Positions 31,068 to 38,017 of a stretch of 64,000 nucleotides of DNA are shown here, piece by piece (the first letter of the stretch is position 1; every line of letters starts with the position of its first letter). Location of the stretch: NCBI GenBank assembly GCA_009917555.1, contig QZDX01000003.1, forward strand, positions 124,001 through 188,000, read 5' to 3'. The notes under the pieces were generated by a model. It saw nothing but the letters and a program-made list of their open reading frames with translations, was not told the origin of the DNA and ran no database searches. The translations under genes and the position numbers were made by a program. This DNA is from a bacterium 1XD21-13. Its GTDB lineage: Bacteria; Bacillota; Clostridia; Lachnospirales; Lachnospiraceae.

Positions 31068-31176
31068 GCAGTAGCTTATACGGTGCACAGATCCATTTAC
31101 AGACACATGTACCTGTGGCTGGAAATGGATCTCTAAAGAGTGTACAGTATAAGCTACTGCGGAACTGGAATAGGAG
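31068..31176 (+). repeat. Long covarying hairpin element, copy before the NYN gene
   Basis: A perfect 14-bp outer stem (31068-31081 with 31147-31160), then GTGCAC/GTGTAC (31083-31088 with 31140-31145), then AGATCCATTT/AAATGGATCT (31089-31098 with 31123-31132), then CAG-A-CACA (31100-31107) with TGTG-G-CTG (31114-31121). The tail is GGAACTGGAATAGGAG, the ribosome site of the gene at 31185. The outer and middle stems differ in sequence from the copies at 40763 and 5996 but pair equally well. Confidence 0.85.
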
Positions 31177-31184
31177 CAAAACAT

Positions 31185-32162
31185 ATGGAACAAATAGAAG
31201 ACAAAAAACAATTCGCTGTACTCATAGACGCTGACAACATCAGCGCCAAATACGCAGGCAGCATTTTCAATGAGATTGAGAACTACGGCTACGCATCATT
31301 TCGCCGGATCTACGGCAACTGGTCCACCAAGGGAAATGGCTGGAAAGAAGAAATACTTCTGGAGAACTCCATCACCCCGGTACAGCAGTTTGCCTACACC
31401 AGCGGGAAAAACGCTACCGACATGGCCATGGTCATAGACGCCATGGACATCCTTTACTCCGGCAAGGTGGACGGCTTCTGCCTGGTAACCAGCGACAGCG
31501 ATTTCACCCGACTGGCCATGCGGCTTCGGGAAGAAAATATGTACGTCATCGGCATGGGAGAATCCAAAACCCCCATGGCCCTCACCAAAGCCTGCAACAA
31601 ATTCATCCATCTGAATCTGATCAACAAGCAGGTCAATGATGTGGAAAATGCCTCCGCCCCAACCACAAGCAGAAAGGGATCCAAAGCGGTGGAGGAGGAG
31701 CATGGGAGCGGTGTCACCCCCCTGCCTCAGATCGAGGAAGCCATCATTTCCTTTATCAACGATAATGAAAACAAAGGGAAAATCACCTACCTGGGAGAGA
31801 TCGGAAGCCGCCTCAATGACAAATTCACGGACTTTGACGTGCGAAATTACGGCTACACCAAGCTGGTGGTATTCTTACAGGATACCTGCCCCAGACTTTA
31901 TCTGTACAAAATCGATTCTGCCTACGCAGTAGGCTTGGGAGGTCATCTGGACCGGCAGAAGCTGGAAAAGGAGATTCTGGTGTTCATCCGGGACAACGGG
32001 GGTCAGATTGAGAACCTGTCCATGGTCTACGAGGAGATACACAAAAAGCATCCGGCATTTGACCTGAAGGACTACGGCTACAGCCGCCTGTCAAGCTTTC
32101 TTCGGAGTATCCGCCAGCTTTCCGTAAATGGAAATATGGTCAGCATCAAGGAGAAGAAGTAG
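31185..32162 (+). CDS. NYN-domain nuclease-like protein with two OST-HTH (LOTUS) domains
   Basis: 325-aa cytoplasmic protein. The N-terminal NYN/PIN-like domain (residues about 8-150) has the acidic residues expected of a metal-dependent RNase: LIDADNISAKY, GKNATDMAMVIDAMD and LVTSDSDFTRLA. Two tandem OST-HTH domains follow (about 185-250 and 265-325), seen as EEAIISFI...YLGEIGSRLNDKFTDFDVRNYGYTKLVVFL and KEILVFI...VYEEIHKKHPAFDLKDYGYSRLSSFL. These bind RNA, including G-quadruplexes, in other proteins. ATG 31185 is 8 nt after AGGAG of the hairpin element. Its role is probably RNA turnover or quality control; the target is unknown. Confidence 0.88.
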   Translation: MEQIEDKKQFAVLIDADNISAKYAGSIFNEIENYGYASFRRIYGNWSTKGNGWKEEILLENSITPVQQFAYTSGKNATDMAMVIDAMDILYSGKVDGFCLVTSDSDFTRLAMRLREENMYVIGMGESKTPMALTKACNKFIHLNLINKQVNDVENASAPTTSRKGSKAVEEEHGSGVTPLPQIEEAIISFINDNENKGKITYLGEIGSRLNDKFTDFDVRNYGYTKLVVFLQDTCPRLYLYKIDSAYAVGLGGHLDRQKLEKEILVFIRDNGGQIENLSMVYEEIHKKHPAFDLKDYGYSRLSSFLRSIRQLSVNGNMVSIKEKK

Positions 32163-32276
32163 GTGCAAATCCTGTCTGATACGTTAAAAAGGCAGCGATT
32201 TGCCCCTTTAAAGCGATAAAAATATAAAAAACTGGAAAAAAAGGCAAAAAAATTGAGATTTTCCGCAGAAAAGGAA

Positions 32277-32306
32277 TTGACAAATTTATTTTGTTGGTTG
32301 TAATAT
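32277..32306 (+). promoter_or_regulatory. Promoter of the liv operon (substrate-binding gene)
   Basis: TTGACA (32277-32282) and TAATAT (32301-32306) are 18 bp apart, giving a leader of about 80 nt before ATG 32393. The strong -35 box fits high expression of a binding lipoprotein. Confidence 0.75.
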
Positions 32307-32392
32307 AGAGAACGATATAAATACGAGCCATATAAAATGTATATGGCAGATACATATATCACAACAACGAAATAAAACAAGGAGGAAACATT

Positions 32393-33631
32393 ATGAAAAA
32401 GAAAGCATTATGTTTACTGTTAGCATGTGCTATGACTTTCTCCCTTGCAGCCTGCGGCGGCAAGAGCGGAGAGACGGAAGCACCGGCAGCAGACAACGCA
32501 GAGACAGAAGCGCCGGCAGAAGCAGGCGATGACGCAGAGGCACCGGCCGAGACACCGGCAGCAGACGGAGCCGTATTTAAGATTGGCGGTATTGGACCTA
32601 CCACCGGCGGTGCATCCGCTTACGGTATTGCCGTACAGAGAGGTATGGAGATTGCGGTTGAGGAGATCAACGCAGCAGGCGGCATTAACGGAACTCAGAT
32701 CGAGCTGAACTTCCAGGATGATGAGCATGACCCTGAGAAGTCTGTAAACGCATACAATACTCTGAAAGACTGGGGCATGCAGGTTCTGGTTGGAAGCGTT
32801 ACTTCCAATCCCTGTATCGCAGTTGCAGAGAAAACCAATGAGGATAACATGTTCCAGCTTACTCCCTCCGGAACCGCAGTAAAGTGCGTACAGTATGACA
32901 ATGCGTTCCGTATGTGCTTCTCTGACCCCAACCAGGGACTTGAGTCTGCAAAGTACATTGGCGAGAACAGCCTGGCAACCAAGGTTGCAGTTATCTATGA
33001 CAGCTCCGATCCCTACTCTGTAGGTATCTACGAGGCATTCCGGGCAGAGGCTACCAACCAGAACATTGAGATCGTATCTGACGCAGCATTTACCGCTGAC
33101 AACAAGACTGACTTCTCCACCGCAGTTCAGGGTGCAAAGAATGCAGGCGCAGAGCTTCTGTATATGCCGTTCTACTACACCGAGGCTTCTCTGGTACTGG
33201 CAGAGTGCAGCAAGCAGAGCTACACTCCTCTGTTCTTTGGCGTAGACGGTATGGACGGAATCCTGTCCGTAGAGAACTTTGACGCTTCTCTGGCTGAGGA
33301 TCTGATGTACATGGCTCCTTTCGTTCCCAACTCTGATGACGAGATGGTAAAGAGCTTTGTAAGCAAGTACCAGGAGAAGTACAATGAGGTTCCCAATCAG
33401 TTTGCAGCAGATGCGTATGACTGTGTATATGTAGTAAAGGCAGCTATGGAAGAGGCTGGCGTGACTGTTGATATGGATGCATCTGCAATCTGTGACGCTA
33501 TGAAGACCGCTATGACCTCCATCACCTTTGACGGTATCACCGGCAAGGGAATCAGCTGGGAGGCAAGCGGCGAGCCCAACAAGGCTCCTCTGATTGTACA
33601 GATCAAGGGCGGCGAGGGCGTTGCGCTGTAA
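32393..33631 (+). CDS. livK: Branched-chain amino-acid-type ABC transporter, substrate-binding lipoprotein
   Basis: 412-aa exported lipoprotein. The signal peptide MKKKALCLLLACAMTFSLAAC ends in a lipobox (SLAAC, Cys21), followed by a Glu/Ala/Pro-rich linker to about residue 58 and a periplasmic-binding type 1 fold (FKIGGIGPTTGGASAYGIAVQRGMEIAVEEINAAGGING). It captures Leu/Ile/Val or related small molecules outside the membrane and hands them to LivHM. Codon use is more biased than in neighbours, as for highly expressed genes. AGGAGG lies 8 nt before ATG 32393. A terminator/attenuator separates it from livH. The true substrate (amino acid, amide or urea) cannot be fixed from sequence. Confidence 0.92.
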   Translation: MKKKALCLLLACAMTFSLAACGGKSGETEAPAADNAETEAPAEAGDDAEAPAETPAADGAVFKIGGIGPTTGGASAYGIAVQRGMEIAVEEINAAGGINGTQIELNFQDDEHDPEKSVNAYNTLKDWGMQVLVGSVTSNPCIAVAEKTNEDNMFQLTPSGTAVKCVQYDNAFRMCFSDPNQGLESAKYIGENSLATKVAVIYDSSDPYSVGIYEAFRAEATNQNIEIVSDAAFTADNKTDFSTAVQGAKNAGAELLYMPFYYTEASLVLAECSKQSYTPLFFGVDGMDGILSVENFDASLAEDLMYMAPFVPNSDDEMVKSFVSKYQEKYNEVPNQFAADAYDCVYVVKAAMEEAGVTVDMDASAICDAMKTAMTSITFDGITGKGISWEASGEPNKAPLIVQIKGGEGVAL

Positions 33632-33699
33632 GAAGCAGGACAGCCGTAGAAAATAAAATGCTAGCTTCACATGGAGGCTGGCAGTATAAGAAAATCAGG

Positions 33700-33730
33700 A
33701 CAGAGGAGCCCGCAAGGTTCCTCTGTTTTT
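33700..33730 (+). terminator. Terminator after the binding-protein gene
   Basis: CAGAGGA-GCC pairs with GGT-TCCTCTG (33701-33725) followed by TTTTT. It probably lets livK be expressed above the membrane genes. Confidence 0.85.
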
Positions 33731-33821
33731 CCGTTTTCCCCATGCTCTTTCAAGGGAACATGCCTGCATGTTTATTTGATATAAAACCCAAGATTGAAAA
33801 TTCTATTTTCACACTTCCCAC

Positions 33822-33850
33822 TTGTGCATGCTGGGTATCTATGCTATAAT
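33822..33850 (+). promoter_or_regulatory. Second promoter, for livHMGF
   Basis: TTGTGC (33822-33827) and TATAAT (33845-33850) are 17 bp apart, about 45 nt before livH. This gives the permease genes their own transcript downstream of the terminator. Confidence 0.6.
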
Positions 33851-33896
33851 ACAATGCAAATTGTGTAGAACTTTAAAGAATAAAGAGGTGTTATGT

Positions 33897-34781
33897 ATGA
33901 TGGGATTTATATCCTACCTGGTAAATGGAATCAGTCTGGGCAGTGTCTATGCCCTGATTGCCCTGGGCTATACCATGGTATATGGAATTGCGAAAATGCT
34001 GAACTTCGCTCACGGTGATGTCATTATGATCGGTGGATTTGTGACATTTACGGCGGTCAGCGGTATGGGGCTGCCTCCCATACTGGGCGTGCTGATTTCC
34101 GTGGCAGTCTGTACGGTGCTGGGAATGGTGATTGAGCGCATTGCCTATAAGCCTTTAAGGGGGGCCTCCAAGCTGGCTGTGCTGATCACGGCTATCGGAG
34201 TCAGCTATTTCCTGCAGAATATAGCGCTTCTCATCTATGGCTCCAATACGAAGTCCTTTACCTCTGTTGTGGCTATTGAGCCTCTTTCTCTGGCAGACGG
34301 CGCCATTATTCTTTCCGGCGAGACAATTGTTACAATTCTTGCCTGCATTGTGATTATGATTGCGCTGACCTCCTTTATCAAATATTCCAAGTCCGGGCGG
34401 GCTATGCTGGCCGTGTCCGAGGACAGCGGTGCCGCCCAGCTTATGGGCGTTAATGTAAATGCAACCATTGCCCTGACCTTTGCCATCGGTTCTGCCCTGG
34501 CAGCTATTGCGGGCGTGCTTCTGTGCTCCTCTTACCCGGCGCTGACTCCGTATACGGGAGCTATGCCTGGCATTAAGGCGTTTGTTGCCGCTGTATTTGG
34601 CGGGATCGGTTCCATACCGGGGGCATTTATCGGCGGAATCCTCCTGGGTGTGATTGAGATTCTGGGAAAAGCCTATATTTCCTCTCAGCTTGCGGATGCC
34701 ATTGTGTTTGCCGTACTGATTATTGTGCTTCTGGTGAAGCCTACGGGACTTTTGGGTAAGCAGATTCAAGAGAAAGTGTAG
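33897..34781 (+). CDS. livH: Branched-chain amino-acid ABC transporter permease LivH
   Basis: 294-aa inner-membrane permease with about eight helices. It opens with the family signature LVNGISLGSVYALIALGYTMVYGIAKMLNFAHGDVIMIGGF. The coupling region EDSGAAQLMGVNVNATIALTFAIGSALAAIAGVL contacts the ATPases, and PGIKAFVAAVFGGIGSIPGAFIGG is conserved. ATG 33897 follows AGAGGTG by 6 nt; the open extension to 33822 covers the promoter. It pairs with LivM, 9 bp downstream, to form the channel. Confidence 0.93.
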   Translation: MMGFISYLVNGISLGSVYALIALGYTMVYGIAKMLNFAHGDVIMIGGFVTFTAVSGMGLPPILGVLISVAVCTVLGMVIERIAYKPLRGASKLAVLITAIGVSYFLQNIALLIYGSNTKSFTSVVAIEPLSLADGAIILSGETIVTILACIVIMIALTSFIKYSKSGRAMLAVSEDSGAAQLMGVNVNATIALTFAIGSALAAIAGVLLCSSYPALTPYTGAMPGIKAFVAAVFGGIGSIPGAFIGGILLGVIEILGKAYISSQLADAIVFAVLIIVLLVKPTGLLGKQIQEKV

Positions 34782-34790
34782 GTGGGACGG

Positions 34791-35867
34791 ATGAAGATGA
34801 AAGCATTGAGTAAGAATACAAAGAGCAATCTGATTACATACGGCATGGTGATTCTTGCCTATGTGGTAATGGAGATTTTAACAAGGGCAGGGATGGTGTC
34901 CAGTCTTCTCCAGGGTCTTCTTGTGCCCCTGTGTACCTATGTGATTTTGGCGGTGTCCCTAAATCTTGTGGTGGGAATTTCCGGTGAGCTGAGCCTGGGC
35001 CACGCGGGATTTATGTGCGTGGGAGCCTTTGCCAGTGCATTTTTCTCTAATTACACCAAAGAAGCAATTACTGTCAGCGGGCTCAGGTTTTTCCTGGCAC
35101 TTCTCATCGGTGCGGCTGTGGCAGCCCTGTTTGGATTTTTGATCGGGATTCCTGTTCTCAGACTGCGGGGAGACTACCTTGCCATTGTAACCCTGGCCTT
35201 TGGCGAGATTATTAAAAATGTGATCAATGTTATCTTTTTGGGACATGACAGCAAGGGCTTTCACATTTCCTTTAAGGATGCATTTTCCATGAATATGGAG
35301 CCGGACGGGGAGGTGCTCATCAATGGTCCCCAGGGAATTACGGGGACGCCCCATGATTCCTCGTTCCTCATTGGCATTATTTTGATTCTGATTACGCTTT
35401 TTATTGTGATTAATATGGTAAATTCCCGAACAGGGCGTGCCATTATGGCTATCCGTGACAACCGGATTGCGGCGGAGTCTGTGGGAATTCACATTACCAA
35501 ATACAAGCTGCTGGCCTTTACGGTATCCGCTTCCCTGGCGGGCGTGGCGGGCGTGCTCTATGCCCACAATTTGTCTACGCTGGCGGCCCAGCCCAAGAAC
35601 TTTGGCTATAATATGTCCATTATGATTCTGGTGTTTGTGGTTCTGGGCGGTATCGGAAATATCCGAGGCTCTATTATTGCGGCTGTGGTGCTGACCTTGC
35701 TGCCGGAGCTTCTTAGAAGCCTCAATGATTATCGTATGCTCATGTATGCCATTGTTTTGATTGCGACGATGATCTTTACCTCCAGTCCGGGAGGGCAGGC
35801 GTTCCGGGAGCGCTACTCCCTAAAGGTGCTTTTCGGACAGAAGAAGCAGGAAAAGGAGGCGGAGTAA
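34791..35867 (+). CDS. livM: Branched-chain amino-acid ABC transporter permease LivM
   Basis: 358-aa permease with about ten helices. Signatures are AVSLNLVVGISGELSLGHAGFMCVGAF near residue 50, RGDYLAIVTLAFGEIIKNV, and the coupling segment MAIRDNRIAAESVGIHITKYKLLAFTVSASLAGVAGVLYAH, followed by the conserved LVFVVLGGIGNIRGSIIAAVVLTLLPELLR. ATG 34791 has AGGTGGG just upstream; GTG 34782 and ATG 34797 are alternatives. It is followed 1 bp later by livG, so translation is coupled. Confidence 0.92.
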   Translation: MKMKALSKNTKSNLITYGMVILAYVVMEILTRAGMVSSLLQGLLVPLCTYVILAVSLNLVVGISGELSLGHAGFMCVGAFASAFFSNYTKEAITVSGLRFFLALLIGAAVAALFGFLIGIPVLRLRGDYLAIVTLAFGEIIKNVINVIFLGHDSKGFHISFKDAFSMNMEPDGEVLINGPQGITGTPHDSSFLIGIILILITLFIVINMVNSRTGRAIMAIRDNRIAAESVGIHITKYKLLAFTVSASLAGVAGVLYAHNLSTLAAQPKNFGYNMSIMILVFVVLGGIGNIRGSIIAAVVLTLLPELLRSLNDYRMLMYAIVLIATMIFTSSPGGQAFRERYSLKVLFGQKKQEKEAE

Positions 35868-35868
35868 G

Positions 35869-36627
35869 ATGGCATTACTGGAAGTAAAAGAGCTGGGAAT
35901 TTCCTTTGGAGGTCTTCGGGCGGTAGACGATTTCCATATGACCATTGAGCAGGGAGAGCTTTACGGTCTGATCGGACCCAACGGAGCGGGAAAGACTACG
36001 GTTTTCAATCTTCTCACCGGTGTGTATAAGCCTACGGACGGCTATATTCTTCTGGACGGGGAGAATATTACAGGGAAAAAGACCATTGAGATTAATCAGC
36101 ATGGGATTGCGAGAACCTTTCAGAATATCCGTCTCTTTAATGAGCTGACGGTTAAGGATAATGTAAAGGTGGGGCTTCACAATCACCACACCTATTCCAC
36201 CCTTACGGGGATTTTGCGTCTGCCTAAGTATTATAAGGTGGAGAAAGAGATGGATGAGAGGGCTATGGAGCTTCTCAAGGTCTTTGATCTGGACGGGGAG
36301 GCAGACTACAAGGCTTCCAACCTGCCTTATGGAAAGCAGAGGAAGCTGGAGATCGCCAGGGCCCTGGCTACGGACCCGAAGCTTCTTCTTCTGGATGAGC
36401 CGGCGGCGGGCATGAATCCCCAGGAAACCCAGGAGCTGATGAATACCATCCGCTTTGTGCGGGATGAATTCCATATGACCATTCTTCTGATTGAGCATGA
36501 TATGAAGCTGGTATCGGGAATCTGTGAGAAGCTGACGGTGCTGAATTTCGGCCAGATTCTTACGGAGGGAGAGACCAGCGAGGTGCTGAATGACCCGAAG
36601 GTAATTACGGCATATCTTGGAGAATAA
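35869..36627 (+). CDS. livG: Branched-chain amino-acid ABC transporter ATPase LivG
   Basis: 252-aa cytoplasmic ATPase. Walker A GPNGAGKTT is at residues 37-45. The signature sequence is a relaxed LPYGKQRKLEIARAL instead of LSGGQ, usual for LivG. Walker B is LLLLDEPAAGMNP and the switch His is in LIEHDMKLV. The insert with YRT-like ARTFQNIRLFNELTVKDNVKVGLH is typical of this subfamily. It forms a heterodimer with LivF below LivHM. Confidence 0.95.
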   Translation: MALLEVKELGISFGGLRAVDDFHMTIEQGELYGLIGPNGAGKTTVFNLLTGVYKPTDGYILLDGENITGKKTIEINQHGIARTFQNIRLFNELTVKDNVKVGLHNHHTYSTLTGILRLPKYYKVEKEMDERAMELLKVFDLDGEADYKASNLPYGKQRKLEIARALATDPKLLLLDEPAAGMNPQETQELMNTIRFVRDEFHMTILLIEHDMKLVSGICEKLTVLNFGQILTEGETSEVLNDPKVITAYLGE

Positions 36628-36640
36628 TTGTTTAAACAGA

Positions 36641-36684
36641 AGTTTTTTGTGTGCTGACAAAAAGCTGCGGAACTGGAATAGGAG
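36641..36684 (+). repeat. Short hairpin with GCGGAACTGGAATAGGAG tail before livF
   Basis: AGTTTTTTG (36641-36649) pairs with CAAAAAGCT (36658-36666) with one G-T wobble. The tail 36667-36684 is the same 18 bases found after the hairpins at 31068 and 40763. The stretch GTTTTTTGTGTGCTG resembles the core loop of those copies, so this may be an internally deleted copy. Confidence 0.65.
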
Positions 36685-36693
36685 TAGATTATT

Positions 36694-37404
36694 ATGGCAA
36701 TGCTGGAAATCAAGGATGTAGAAGTATTTTATGGAATGATACAGGCCATCAAGGGCGTGTCCTTTGAGGTAAATGAGGGTGAGGTCATTGCTCTGATCGG
36801 CGCCAACGGAGCGGGAAAGACTACGATTCTTCACAGCATCACAGGACTGATTGCCCCGAAAAAAGGGCAGATTTTCTTTGAGGGGCAGGACATCACCTCC
36901 ACGCCGGCCCACAAGATTGTGTCCATGGGCATGGCCCATGTGCCGGAGGGACGCCGTGTGTTTGCCCAGCTTACGGTTCTGGAGAATCTGAAGATGGGCG
37001 CCTTTACCCGCAAGGATAAGGAGGAGGTGGAGGAGAGCCTGATCCGTGTATATAAGCGCTTCCCCCGCCTGGAGGAGCGTAAGAACCAGATGGCGGGAAC
37101 CCTTTCTGGCGGCGAGCAGCAGATGCTGGCTATGGGACGGGCGCTCATGTCCAAGCCCCGGATTATTTTGATGGATGAGCCCTCCATGGGACTGTCCCCC
37201 ATCTTTGTAAATGAGATTTTTGATATTATTCAGGAGGTTAGCGCAGGGGGTACTACGGTGCTTCTGGTGGAGCAGAACGCAAAGAAAGCTCTGTCCATTG
37301 CGGATCGGGCTTATGTGCTGGAGACCGGAAAGATTGTGCTGGACGGCAAGGCCGAGGATCTGCTGAATGATGATTCGGTGAAGAAAGCTTATCTGGGTGA
37401 GTAG
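36694..37404 (+). CDS. livF: Branched-chain amino-acid ABC transporter ATPase LivF
   Basis: 236-aa cytoplasmic ATPase. Walker A GANGAGKTT is at residues 37-45, the signature is LSGGEQQMLAMGRALM, Walker B is IILMDEPSMGLSP and the switch region is LLVEQNAKKALSIADRAYVLETGKI. ATG 36694 follows the ribosome site supplied by the hairpin tail at 36667. It is separated from livG by 66 bp, unlike the tight livH-M-G spacing, which may allow separate control of the second ATPase. Confidence 0.95.
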   Translation: MAMLEIKDVEVFYGMIQAIKGVSFEVNEGEVIALIGANGAGKTTILHSITGLIAPKKGQIFFEGQDITSTPAHKIVSMGMAHVPEGRRVFAQLTVLENLKMGAFTRKDKEEVEESLIRVYKRFPRLEERKNQMAGTLSGGEQQMLAMGRALMSKPRIILMDEPSMGLSPIFVNEIFDIIQEVSAGGTTVLLVEQNAKKALSIADRAYVLETGKIVLDGKAEDLLNDDSVKKAYLGE

Positions 37405-37579
37405 GTAAGGTATCACAGCAGGACTGGTGTAAAGAAGGAAAGGGATATTACTATGGGTGTACGCCTTTGGCAGTATCCTTTTTTGTACAGTATTTTTCCT
37501 CTTTTTTCCGGATTTTTTTGTCTGTATATCAGGGCAACCGAGTGCCAGCAGGCGGTTGACTTTATGGCTGTCCTGCTTT

Positions 37580-37642
37580 AAAATAAGGGTAATAGAGATT
37601 GGGAAAATCTCTGAGTGGTATTTTGTGGAACTGGAATAGGAG
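37580..37642 (+). repeat. Short hairpin with GTGGAACTGGAATAGGAG tail before the receiver gene
   Basis: Outer AAAATA/TATTTT (37580-37585 with 37619-37624) and inner AGAGATT/AATCTCT (37594-37600 with 37606-37612). The tail at 37625-37642 differs by one base from the common tail and provides the ribosome site of the gene at 37652. No terminator T-run follows. Confidence 0.6.
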
Positions 37643-37651
37643 GCAACATTT

Positions 37652-38017
37652 ATGGAAGTAAAGCGTATTTTGGTAGTGGACGACGACACAATGAACTTGA
37701 AGAGGACAAAGATGATTCTTGGAAAGACCTATGATGTGGAGATGGTGGAATCTGGAAGGGAAGCCCTTGAAAAGCTGAGGAACGAGGATTTTGATCTGGT
37801 TCTTCTGGACATTGCAATGCCGGAGATGGACGGTATCGAAACCTTTGAGCGCATGAAGGCTTCCGCCTATGAGATTCCTGTGATTTTTCTCACTGCATCG
37901 GGTTATGAGGATGATGTGAAAAAGGCTATCAATCTGGGAGCAGTGAATTATCTGAAGAAACCATTTTTCCCCCAAGAGCTTTTGAAGCGGGTTGCAAAGG
38001 AGTTTGATAAGGAATGA
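37652..38017 (+). CDS. Single-domain response regulator (CheY-like receiver)
   Basis: 121-aa receiver with all phosphorylation residues: acidic pair in LVVDDDTMN, phospho-Asp in LVLLDIAMPEMDG, Thr in IFLTASG and Lys in NYLKKPF. There is no output domain. It overlaps the hybrid kinase gene at 38014 by ATGA, so the two are translated together and it is probably a phosphorelay intermediate or competing acceptor of that kinase. It lies downstream of the liv operon, which may be sensed or controlled by this system; that is only suggested by position. Confidence 0.92.
   Translation: MEVKRILVVDDDTMNLKRTKMILGKTYDVEMVESGREALEKLRNEDFDLVLLDIAMPEMDGIETFERMKASAYEIPVIFLTASGYEDDVKKAINLGAVNYLKKPFFPQELLKRVAKEFDKE

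Noticed and set aside
32420-33670. Open frame of about 416 codons opposite the substrate-binding protein gene
   Set aside because: The plus strand encodes a complete lipoprotein with signal peptide and binding fold. The minus-strand product is Cys/Leu/His-rich with no recognisable family, typical of an antisense shadow.
35875-37689. Open frame of about 600 codons on the minus strand opposite livG-livF
   Set aside because: It is the shadow of two well-supported ABC ATPase genes and the following leader. It has no ribosome site, no domain, and a composition explained by the third-position bias of the opposite strand.
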